A stretch of 64,000 bases of DNA. Origin: Spirodela intermedia. Taxonomy: Eukaryota; Streptophyta; Magnoliopsida; Alismatales; Araceae. Below are positions 12,413 through 29,187 of the stretch, one piece after another. Under the pieces are notes generated by a model that saw nothing but the letters and a program-made list of their open reading frames with translations, ran no database searches and was not told the DNA's origin. Where the stretch lies: contig LR746281.1 of the NCBI GenBank assembly GCA_902729315.2, positions 1,369,001 to 1,433,000 of the forward strand. The letters are read 5' to 3'. The position numbers and the translations under genes were made by a program. Within the stretch, counting starts at the first letter, position 1. Each line of letters opens with the position of its first letter.

Positions 12413-15400
12413 ATGGGGAAAACAGGGAAGGCCTGTTTCAACATTGTCGCCTGTGGCAGGGGTTCCGCCGACCACGACGATGTGGAACCGTCGGAGGTAA
12501 GTGCGGATCCTCGCCGATCCCCGCCGATCCCCGCCTGTTTATTCTCGCTCTTGATGGGTTGGGGATTTAGATTTTTGTTTGGCGCCTGATCTCGCTGTTT
12601 TCCCTTGCTTCTATTGGATCTGCTGCTTGTTGGTGGTTTTCTTGTCGCAGCATTGCCGGGTGCAGCAGGCCTGGACATTAGTTTTTTTGTTTTTTCCTTC
12701 CGGATGCTGTACTTTATCCACCTTGCTTGTGCTCACTCTTGCCGTTGATGAAAAAACTGTAAATTTGGTTAGCTCGCCAGCGAAAGTAGACGTGGAGTTG
12801 TAACCGAAGTGTCCGCTGAATCTACATTTCATTCATAGTGTTGATTGTAAAGTTTTTTTAGCTTCAATGCACATTAGATCCATCATTACAATTCGGTGGA
12901 GCCTGAAGCTGGTTACGGCTAAAATGATGCCGTTTTTTTTTTTTTTCTCTTGGTGGCATTTGTGCTGTGTTTTCCTGTGTTGACGGGATTTGGACCGTTG
13001 AGGCTATTTTCAGTGTGTCAGTCGCATAGGTCGCTCGTGCCAGGGTTGGATGAATTCAATGAAAGATCTCATTTTATCTTTGCTTCAAATGGTCATTTTC
13101 ATGGAGCCGTCAAGTGATGATGGTTCAGCAGATTCGTCGTATGTCATTTTTTTTAAGGTTCCAGGTAGGATCAGGTTACTTAGAACAAGTTCGGAAATTG
13201 GATTTAGGAAGATGCTAGGCTGCCTGATATTAGAATTAGTCAGCCAGGCCGAGCATGACACTGTTTCAGTATTTCATCAGATCAGGTGGTTCCGTGGAAA
13301 CCCTTTCCTCTTCCAAGAAGATTGCTGTGAAGAAGAGAGAAAATGAAAGTTATTACTGCTCCAGTTTTAGAGGTACCTGTTTTTAGTGATGAAAAAAGTA
13401 GCTTCCTGGGGCTGAGGCGAAAAATCATGGAGTTAACAATTTCATTATGATAATGCCCTGTTATTCAGTGAAATTTTTTCAGTTTGAGGTTGGATTTTTT
13501 CAGCGGGACGTAATTTTTTGCGTCAATATGAAATTCGTAAACTGTCTGGGAAGCATCTCCTGATCACCCCTCTTTACTTTTCAGTCTTATGTTCTTTCAT
13601 CTAAGAGGTCTTACCCAACGCCTCAAGAAAAACTCCGTGTTCTCCGTGCAGTGCGATTCTGCGGTGCTGAATTATCCTATTGCGTAGTGGATTTATTTTC
13701 CCCCTGGGATTCTGTATCTTGTTCTACCTCCGTCGGATTTGAAGAATTTTGTTGAGACAGCTCCATATCTTCCGTTTTTATAGTAGCAAGGACAAGAAAA
13801 TTTGAATTTTTTTTTATGGAAAATCAAAGGACAAAGTATTCCTTGTGGAAAATGGATGCATCTGGAAAATTTTAGATTTTTATGATTATCCAGGTGATTC
13901 TGCCATAAGTCAGTATCGTCATTGATGGGCTTTCTTTGATGGAAGATCGTGCAGGAAAGCACCTTCTGGATGTTACTTACTCTGAATGCATCTCTAAAAA
14001 CGCACGAAATGAATTTGTGTAACATAATGTGCAATGCGTCTGTCCACATGAAGCTAGTCTTTGGCAATGAGTGTTTATTGAACAATTGTTGCAGAAGTTC
14101 TTGGTTAAAGCGAAATGTCTCTAGACAACAGAATTGTTTCCAGCTGCATTTTTAAGAAAATATAAGTGGTTGGGAATGAGTTTTCTTGCTTTTTTATGCA
14201 TCTCTAGAAGAAATAAATGCATTGGCGTGGTCATGGTGCTTTATGTAATGATTTTTATTTATTGGCCAAACGCAAGGGAGTCGACTTGCTGAGATGATTC
14301 GTAATTTCACTCGAAAGGCATGGAGTTTGTTACCGTCCCACATGCTTGTAGTTTCCATGGGGGCAAGAGAGATAGATCAGGGAGGTATTGGATGACCAAA
14401 TGCATGCAAAAAATCGCAACTGGGTGGGTTACTTTTATATGGTATCTTTTTGTGATGGCCTCTGGGGTTTCTTTACGTTATCTCCTTTTTTCTCTTTCAT
14501 TACGTCGTTATTTATAGATTAATATTCTATTGGAAATCATTTATTACAATTCATACTCTCCCCCTTCTGTTTTAGCCCAGTAAATGCCCATGATGGACTT
14601 GGTAGTATCAGGTGACATGCAATAACGGGCCTAAGACAAATTAGCCGAGTGTCAGGGAGGGTGGCAAATGGGTAATGCGTCCATCTCATTTCTGTAATAT
14701 TTTCTGGCTGCCCCTGTTGTTCTCCAGGATAAGATAACTGCTCTCAAATCCAGAGTCTGTAGATTCCTCAAAGTTATGGTGCATGAATCCTTACAGAGGC
14801 TTGGTGTAACCGCAAATGCTATGCGTTCAATATAATCCCAGGGACTCGAATATATCTCATCAAGGGTGGCATTTTTTGACGACTGTTTTTGGTTGAATAA
14901 TTCGAAAATTCAGTCATAAGTATTTGTCCGCCGAAAAAATAAAAGAACTAATTACCATGGTAGCTTCTGCTGAATGATTTACTGGTTGTTGAAACTCTTC
15001 ATCTTGCATTCCATCATGAGTCATATTTTATATTAGAACAGCTGTTCCTGTTTCATAATCAATGTCGCAATATCGCTTTGGAGCTTATATTTCATTTCTA
15101 TCAGACTATGACAAGCATATTTGGTAAAATGTTGCATGTTATGATAAACATTATGCATCTCTTGAAGGCTTTAAGTACGGTCTGTATCAGAGACCTGGGA
15201 TAAACACTCAGTGGAGGTTGTTTCTTGTGACAAAAATCTAATATTTTAGTGCACAAAGATTTACTTCCGTCAAGCAAGGTCGTGATTCATGATACATATT
15301 CTTGTTTCATATCATCATACATGTTAATTTTTTTGCCGCTAAAACTTCAGAACTTACTTTTAATTTAGGCAATGAAGGAAGATCTGTTCGTGTACGGATA

Positions 15401-18271
15401 TTTTCTTCACATTGTATTCCTTGTTCAAATTTTCTGACTCTTTCTATGTTCAATATCCTTCAGTCCAGAGTATTGTCGAATAAATGTAGATGGAGTTTCC
15501 GAAAGAGATCTGCCCATCATCGTGTCTTAAGTAACACTGTCATCTCAGAACCTTTACCTCTCAGCAAGGAGAGCCCAAATGTCAGCCGTAAGGATTCCGA
15601 TCTGCCAGATAATCCATTCAACTTTGAGAAGCTTGCTTCACCAAAAAAGGCAGATGACAGTCTCCCACCAGCAGTGGACTCGGTGGATGCAGAAGTGGTT
15701 GACGCTTATCCTACCACTGAAGAGACAATTAAGCCTGATCCTGATACCTCGGAGTCTGCTGCTGCTGTGATTCAGGCTGCTATTAGGGGATACTTGGTAT
15801 TTCAACTGCTCGAGTATCCAAAATTTGAGGATTTTACTATTTTCTTACTGTCTGATTTTGAAACTTCTGCTACTTTCCACTAGGCTCGCAAGGAATTCCG
15901 GAAGCTCAAGAGTGTAGTCAAGCTGCAAGCTGCCATACGTGGACATCTGGTGCGGCGGCAGGCTGCCGGCACCTTGCGTTGTGTCCAGGCAATTGTCAAA
16001 ATGCAAGCCCTTGTCCGGGCTCGTCTTCTGCAACAATCAGCAGGAGCCTTTGCTAATCAGCTGAAGCTTGGTGAAACCTGCCAGACAAACATTGATACGC
16101 CAAGATCGATTTCCTTGGTAAGACGAAGTCTTATTTGCTACATTTTTGCATATTAAACTATTGATACAAGCAATGTAGCATGGGATTGGCTTGGGTTTTA
16201 TGTGAATGAATGCTCTATGATCCTTTTTTATCTTTCTTTGTTCCAGGAGGATAAGGAGAGTTCCAGCATCAAAGAGAAAAGATCATATTCATCTGAGAAG
16301 ATAACCAGAAATGGCTTTGCCCGCCAGGTACAACCTAGTCATTGTCTTCTGTTAGTCTCGTCACATTCAGCTGTTTTTACCCTTTATATCGAATTTCTTA
16401 TTTTTCTCATTTAACATGTATATGCAAGCTGTTGGAGTCAACACCAAAAACCAAACCTATACACATTAATTGTGATCACTCGAGATCTGATTCAGCGTGG
16501 AAATGGTTGGAGCGGTGGATGACCTTATCCACCCCTGACATTGTACACGAGGACTTCAACCTGAGTTCTTCTCATCAGCAACAGAAGGAAAATATAAAGC
16601 TTGATGCTTCAGAGGTGGCAGATGAAGCTCTTGTTGCAGTTCATTCTGCATCTCCAGTTGAGAATTTGACAACATCATCAGTCCCTTGCCATGAAGAATC
16701 TACTATAAAAATTGCGAGTGATTCCGAGACCAAGAACAATGATCCGAGCGTGGCGGAAGAGAATCATGCATATCATGAGATCGCCGAGAAACAGTTGGGG
16801 CCCAGCTCAGATGGTGTGGCAGCTCTTCAATCAGCTTCCACACTGCAGTCTCCAGACGCCATCTCTGATGGGTCTGAAGAACAATCAACCCATTTTGGGA
16901 AAAGCACTTCCAGTGGTTCTCTGGATGATGAGGGTAAGAAGCCTTCATTCGGGGCAAGGAAGGCCTGCAATCCTTCATTTGCTGCCGCACAAGCAAAGTT
17001 CGAGGGGCTGAGCTCTGCAAGTTCCCAGAAGTCGTTCAACTCCTCGAAGCCAGTCAGTCTCCCTTCTAACTTCGCAGAAGATTCAGCTTCTCACGATACA
17101 AGACTGTTACAAGCAGCGACCTCTGAGTGTGGCACAGAGATCTCAATCTCTTCAACTCTTGACTCCCCAGATAGATCTGAGACTGAAGGGGGAGAGATCG
17201 TCCTCGAAATCCGAAACCTCGAGAGAAGGGATTATGAAGAGGATGATGGCTCTTATGATGATCCATCCACCCGCGCAGAAGCCTTCCAGCAGCCCAAGCT
17301 CAAAGCAGTGAACGGAAACTCCACCGAGGTGATCACAGTAGCTGCTCATTCTGCTGAAGCAGAGCATCAGCTGAAGCCGATTCCCTCTGATGTCAAGCTC
17401 CTCCAGGAAAATGGTATAGATCAAGATCCAATCGGCAGATCCACTCCTGAAGGTTCTCCCAGAAGCCACATAACAGCGCCCGAGTCAAATGCAACGCCAT
17501 CTAGCCAGATCTCTGTGAATTCTAGAAGGAACAAGGGGGAGAGAAGTCTACGCACCAGGAAGCAGAGACCCCCAGTGGCGGGCGCAAAGGTGTCCCCATC
17601 GAACATGAACAATATTACTAATTCAGGGAAAGGCTTCTCTGAGGAACCCACCCAGGACGCGAAGAATGGGAAGAGGCGGGAGTCGTTGGGGGCAGCCGTG
17701 CCCGACAATGGGGAGCCGAACGAGCCGAGACCCAGCACCAGCAACTCGCTTCCCAGCTACATGCAGGCCACGGAATCCGCGAGAGCCAAGTTCAACGCCA
17801 ATTCTCCGAAATCAAGCCCGGACTTGCACAGGGAGATCTATGCGAAGAAGAGGCACTCCCTTCCCCTGGTAAACGGGAAGCAAGATTCGTCCCCTCGCGT
17901 GCAGCGTTCTTCACCACAGTCGCAGCAGAACACAAAGCAGAGTGGCGCCAATTCTCCTTACAATTCCGCCGGTAAGATCCCGACCACCTATCTCTAGCTG
18001 CCAATCACTGGATTTCTCTGAATGTTCTTGAGCAAATCCCCCATGAAAGGCACCTGCTTGCTGGAAGAAATGACAGCGAGATAGGATTGGAATCGTCATC
18101 ATAGTAGAGTGTTAACAGCTTATCTTGTCTCAAATCTTGGCTAAAGATTGGTTGCATTAATAACAGTTAATGTGGTTTGGTAGAACAGTCTCTCTTCTTA
18201 CTCAGCGTTGACCCCGATGACTCACAGACTTTAGCACACTTTTTTTTTCAGAAAGAAGATGGCAGAGGTGA
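12413..18271 (+). CDS. IQD: IQ67-domain calmodulin-binding protein (IQD28-32 type)
   Basis: Six exons: 12413-12496, 15464-15796, 15884-16117, 16247-16327, 16429-17971, 18252-18271; 2295 nt, 764 residues. IQD proteins are plant scaffolds that bind calmodulin and microtubules. The IQ67 domain spans about residues 124-190: IQ1 AAVIQAAIRGYLARKEF, IQ2 VVKLQAAIRGHLVRRQ, IQ3 CVQAIVKMQALVRAR. The phase-0 intron between Leu139 and Ala140 sits at the position conserved in this family. Residues near 245-270 (LLESTPKTKP, WKWLERWM) and the C-terminal block (SARAKF, SPKSSPDL, KKRHSLP) match the long IQD28-32 clade. The N-terminus MGKTGKACFNIVACG is also typical. The tiny last exon supplies ERRWQR-stop, the clade's usual ending; if its intron is retained the protein instead ends GKIPTTYL at 17997. 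Intron 1 is 2967 bp and nothing recognisable lies in it. Confidence 0.92.
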
Positions 18272-21885
<3,614 letters not shown>

Positions 21886-24800
21886 ATGAGTGATCTGGTG
21901 GCGCGAACGGGTCGGCACCAGCAGCGCTACGAACAAGGCCACCGCCTTGTTGCCGGGTCTCCTCTTTATCCCTCAACTTCCAGTCCGTCGTTTACTTGTT
22001 AATTTTTTTTCCCCCATCGAATTATGCTATCTAGGGCCCAGACATGTTGCATCTCAATTTTATCAGTGGCGTGATAGTTATGGATTTTTTGATTATTTCC
22101 GCCAACTTGTTTTCGTTTGATAGATGGATGACTGATTTCCAGATGTGTGCATTTCCACTTGTTGGTGGTCCGGGGCCATTTTTCTTCGGCATATTCGTCA
22201 ACAAGATATTTTATTTTAAAGATGGTGAGGCCTGATAAAACATCTGGCCTGAGCACATACCACGTGGACCATTTGGTTCTAAAATTATTGTCCATTGCAT
22301 TTTCTATTGCTCTCCACTGCGGCCTAGGACTAGATCTCCTAAATATTTCTTATGTACCTCTTTGTGGAGATTTAAGAACTCTTCCGTTTGGTCATTCGTT
22401 CTCTCATTTCCAACTTGTTAGTCTTTGTCAGTACTTTCCATCCATTTTAATCTGCTACTGGTGGATGGAAATGAAATTTTAATGCCCAGTTTTTTTTAGT
22501 AAATAGACGTGAAATTTATAAACCCCTTGGTTAAATAAAGCGTGATTCGTTTAAGAGAATGATTTCAAACTTAAAGAAAAGAAAACAATGGGAAAATAAA
22601 TAAAAAATCAGTGCACTATGCATTATAAAAGAAAGGGTTAATATGGTCCCCTAAAGAAACCCCTGTAAAGAAGAATGGCATTTATAAGGGAGAGACACAA
22701 ATACCACGGACTTAGACAGTTGTGGACACTTGCAGACGGCCAGCACATTGGTTCACCTTATTATGTTTCACTTTTTAAACCATGTAGTGATCACTGCATT
22801 ATTTTAAACATGAATTAAATGTCAAATAATGCTGAGGAGATGAATATATGGAAATTTTGTTCTCATTAATTAGCCTGGATATATTGAGCCGATAGTTTGT
22901 GGAAAGCAAGTTTCTCTGCTAGATGGAGAGCTATTTGCCAGTTAGTTGCACTGGTAGAGGATCATATCACGAACCCGAGTTTGTGATTTCGGACTATCTT
23001 GAGACTGACTCTCAACTTCTAGTTCTTGTTGATTCTATCTCATATTTTTAGATTTACTTAACTCGGTCTATAAGTAATGTAGAGCAAGATTATAGCAATC
23101 GTAAAATGCCGAAGAAGTATGTCCCAGAATCTTCAAAGAGGTAAAACGTGGAAGAATCAATTAGATTTGTCTAGGCAACTCATAAGGCCGCAAACGCGTT
23201 TTTCCATTTATAGGGTTATTAACTCTTTCCTTTCATCTAAGATTTCTGTTGTGTAAGTAGGCTTCGAATGAGATATTTTTATTTATGAGATTTATAACCC
23301 CCTTTTTTACCTATTTGAAGAAGCCACACACTGTACTAGATGCAAAAAATCCTTTCATCATAAGTGCAAAGTTTATTCCATTTCTGAAGATTTAGGGCTC
23401 TAATAGAAAAGAATGGTAATGTGTCTTAAACCTTCAAGGGAGATAGAATAAAATTATCAATTATTCTAAATAGTCCGATCAGAAATCTACTGACAGAGAA
23501 GCCCATGAAAGGAGAATGTGCTTTCAACCTCATGGGCTGCCTAGATAATTCCATTTGAGGCGTCTACATTTGACCCTGTTTGGCCGTCTGAGCTACATCT
23601 TTTGACCTTTCTACAACTGTTTCTTCTACATCAAACAGTTCAAGCAAATTGATGAGGACATTGGAGTCAACCGCACGCCAATCAATGTCTACACTCGATT
23701 GAAGCAGATCGGTGGACTTGGTGAATAACGTAATAAGGCTTTCTTTTGCGGATTTCCATACGTCATTCAGACCAAGTTTCTCTTCAACTATTTTGGCAGG
23801 TTCTACAAGTATTTAAGATCTATGAAAGACCCTAAGAATCCCAAAATACATGAAAGACCAAGTTTCACTATATATTTAGGACCATTTAGTGCCAAAAATT
23901 GTAGTCCATTAGGTACAGATGTTGCTTAAGGACTGAAATCTTAAAGTCAGATCTAAGAGCACTCCTTCGAAGGACTGATGTTGCTCCTATAAATAGGAGG
24001 TTGAACTTGATGTCAACAAAAATAATAATGCTTTTAATTAAAATTTGGCTCCTAGATCCTTCTCCAAGATAGTCGTGAAGGTCCTCCAGCGAGAAATTAG
24101 GGTCCCAAAGGGTGAAGCTGAGGGATAGTTTGGCCTTGCTTTATCCCTGGTGTCCTCCAGAATGTGGGATCACTATAATTCTAAGATGAGTACTGGTTGG
24201 CTGTTTGCACAAAATTCGTCAGCTACAAGTCCTTGTCCACGGGATCAAGATATTCTGGACCTCTTATCTACTTTTCTTTCAGACATCTTTTTTTTACTGA
24301 CTATACTCGTCTGTATGCCCTTACCAGCACTAGACCCTTATCTCCTATTCTAGCCCACCACCCTTAACAGATCCTTACAAATTATTTTGGTCAAGTATAA
24401 TTTTCATATTTTTATGCGATATAACTTCTGTTTTGAAAGCAAGGCACCTTGGTAGTGACCCTAACTACGAACACGATCCTGCTGCGACTATTCAAAGAGG
24501 ATATTTATTTAGTTGGCCAGCCTTCATTTAAAATTGACATTTTCTGATTTCTCTTAAAATCAGACATACACGTGGTTTCTCCCACATCATAAATGCTGGA
24601 GAAGAATGGTTTAAATTCCATCATAAAATTTTTACATGGATTCACATAATGTCTCGTGATCCATAGGCTCTCTCTCAAAGGGATTTTAGAAGGGATGGAG
24701 TTATTGGTGACCTATACTGAAGCAATTTTGAAGCAACTTAATATTCCAGATAAATCGATAAAAATGGTAGAAAAACTCTGGTTACAATCCTCTTCGTTTG

Positions 24801-26977
24801 CCTCTGGTCATAAATTCTTTGCTGAAGCTGCAGCAAGATGGTGATTGATATTGAACAATATTTTGGTGAGTACATCTAGAATTTAATATAATGGCATATG
24901 TGTTTGATCGCATCAACGTCTATATGCACTTTTTTTTTGGGTATATCACGTGGTGAATCAAAGCTATGAAGAGGTTTATTTAATCTTTTTTTCCCTTTTT
25001 GGCATGGCCTTCTTTCTGTTTGGAGTAATCAAATGTCTGGTTAAAGTCAGTATTATGTATACGCTGGATCTTTGATCTTGTATCCCCAACAGGTGTATTC
25101 CATATAAATATCGATATTCTAATGGCAACTCTGGTGGCAAACGGAAAAGAGCCGTTGAAGTGCTAATGATTAATACACCGAGTGGCCCAGGGCTTCTTTT
25201 TCCAAAGGTACCGTCCACACCGTTCAGCATGATTTCTTCTGTGAGCTCCTAAAGGAGAAATACACACATTTTTTGTATACACGTTTGTGTCCACAGGCAT
25301 TTACTATTCAACTCGTTTGGTTCAGTGTGCATTAACTTTGTAATGCAATTCAACTTTATGAATATATTCAGCTCTTATTCATCTAATTTGTAACGCAATT
25401 AGACTTCATGTACAGTTCCTTCCCCACATCCTTGCTTTTAATTTGGTAGGATAGTTAGGAACCCTTTGCTATTTTGAGCCCGACTGCCAGATTTGGAACT
25501 TTTCTTGAATTTCCTTGAATCCCTGGGTCAAATCCTCGCCTGACTCCACATTGATAAGATAAGCTCTATGGCTCTGTGATACATGGTCTGCATCGTTGGG
25601 TTATGAGAGCTATGAGAGAGAACGGTGATTTCTTAGACACTGTAAGTTAATCAGATGTTATAACATCAGATTAACGTCACTATGTTATATATAATCACAG
25701 GGAGGATGGGAGAATGATGAGACTGTGGAAGACGCAGCAGAGAGAGAAGCGCTAGAAGAAGCAGGAGTTCGAGGAGAGATAAAGGTGAATGATTATTTTG
25801 ACGTAAAATTCGTAATTATATTATTTTCTCTCACCTCAAGATCTTTTTGCACCGAATAGTTGCTTGTGCTTGTGGAGAAGGCCAGGAGAAAAAATCATTT
25901 TTTTTCGTTTTTTTTACTTTTTTATGTATTGCAATTAAATTAAAATGCCAAGGCAGATTTTAATTTTAATTTTTATTATCAGTATTATTATTATTATTGC
26001 ATTTGGTCATTTATATATCTTGGCTTCTTCTCCATATTTCGTTCTATTTCTTTTATAAGGTTGCTGGTTTCAATGTCCTCAGTATATTCAATGTCTCTGG
26101 ATAGAAATTACTCAAAAGGACTGTTATTTAAGGTTATTAGAGACATACTCTGAAGATATTAAATCATATATAGTTTAGAAACATTGACGTATACAGGTTT
26201 CCATAGTCTCTCAAAGAGAGGCATGTGGAGGGAGCTAGAGAGAGAGAGACAGACAGCATGGATCTCTCTGAAAGGTGGGATTGGTTTGACCCAACCTCAG
26301 TCCATCTAGCTTCACCCTGGTCTGACTTTTGCTTATCTCATACAAGTCAATCAAGATTATCTCCTAAGATGTGGCATCAACAATCCAATCCCTCTCAGCG
26401 AAACAAGGTTTATGAAAACCTATTTGACAAGACATTTTTCTGGCGATGCGTTGACCAGATATATTTTTACTGCTCGGGATTGAGAGATCTAGGAACTGGG
26501 ATTGAGGCCTCAAGACTCCTGGAAGTAGATTTTAATCTGCACTATCGTATAATAATCTCCTTCACTCTACCGCTGGGGCAGTCTCTGAAGTTGACCTTGG
26601 GCGGAGACCAAGAACATCCGTCCATCCTTTACGTTGACTTTTTTGTTTACCGCTGTTTTCTGTTAGGTCATCAGTCCCGATTTATTCATTTGGGAAGCAA
26701 AAATGGATTCATATTGCAGGAGCTGCTGGGGCACTACTACTTCAAGAGCAGGACCCACAAGGACGAGTTCTGCCCGGACGGATCCTGCAATGCCGCCATG
26801 TTCCCCCTGCTGGTCAAGGAGGAGCTCTCCACCTGGCCGGAGCAGGGCACCCGTCAACGCAAGTGGCTGACCGTTCCCGAGGCCTTGGAGCAGTGCAGGC
26901 ATTCCTGGATGAAGGAAGCCCTCGCCACCGGCTTCTCCAGGTGGCACGCCGCCCACGCCGCCGACGACGACGACTGA
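21886..26977 (+). CDS. Nudix hydrolase, NUDT12/13/16-like
   Basis: Four exons: 21886-21956, 25093-25207, 25701-25784, 26720-26977; 528 nt, 175 residues. The Nudix box lies entirely in exon 3, about residues 63-85: GGWENDE, then REALEEAGV, fitting G-x5-E-x7-REUxEExGU with all metal-binding glutamates present. The N-terminus (RTGRHQQRYEQGHRLVAG then CIPYKYR) and the block FPLLVKEELSTWPEQ place it with plant NUDT12/13/16 and the related NUDT4/17/18/21 enzymes. These are diphosphoinositol-polyphosphate or diadenosine-polyphosphate phosphohydrolases; the substrate here is inferred. The protein ends in a short acidic run (AADDDD). Exon 4 is markedly GC-rich while the 3136-bp first intron is AT-rich. 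The start is the first ATG and gives the family's usual N-terminal length. Converges on RPL8. Confidence 0.92.
23564..23825 (-). other. Unexplained open frame inside Nudix intron 1
   Basis: About 87 codons open on the minus strand with no ATG, ending at a TAG (23566-23564). Composition looks protein-like rather than random: AKIVEEKLGLNDVWKSAKE, then DWRAVDSNVLINLLELFDV. No family recognised. It could be a captured gene fragment, an old pseudogene piece, or chance. Confidence 0.25.
24656..24844 (+). other. Second unexplained open frame inside Nudix intron 1
   Basis: A 62-codon plus-strand frame with ATG and a helical, protein-like composition (LEGMELLVTYTEAILKQLNI, FASGHKFFAEAAARW), followed by TGA. 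It cannot be a Nudix exon because the flanking exons already join in frame without it. No family recognised; possibly a gene fragment. Confidence 0.2.
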
Positions 26978-27282
26978 CCCGTTGACCACAGACACCCTCC
27001 TCCCTCCCCTTCACTAGATTCATAATTTTTTCTGCACTCCCTCCTCAAAAGACACTCAGTCAAAAGCTTTGATGGCATTCTGAAAGGAGTTCCGGAGAAG
27101 AATCGATTGACTTCACAAAAACACTTTCTAATATGAGCGAGGAAGTTCAACGGAGGAAAGTCGCAGGAAGAAAGCATCCTCATCACAGCGTTGCTTCCAA
27201 GAGGAAGCTACAAGAGAAAAAGAAAGCGTTGACCGGTCCAAGAGGACGAAGACTACGAGGGTGGGGACGACGATGAGACTCT
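26978..27282. other. Short convergent gap Nudix / RPL8
   Basis: About 305 bp between two stop codons on opposite strands; it should contain both 3' UTRs. Nothing else seen. Confidence 0.6.

Positions 27283-29187
<1,905 letters not shown>

Noticed and set aside
13693-14085. 130-codon minus-strand frame in IQD intron 1
   Set aside because: Biased, Phe/Lys/His-rich composition as expected for AT-rich intron DNA, and no recognisable motif.
22921-23010. tRNA- or SINE-like stretch with possible A and B boxes in Nudix intron 1
   Set aside because: GTTGCACTGGTAGAGG and CGAACCCGAG are suggestive, but the A box does not fit the consensus and no cloverleaf can be drawn.
26225-26719. Apparent N-terminal extension of the last Nudix exon
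   Set aside because: It is intron read-through; the exon joins in frame to the Nudix box exon at 26720, which matches the family.
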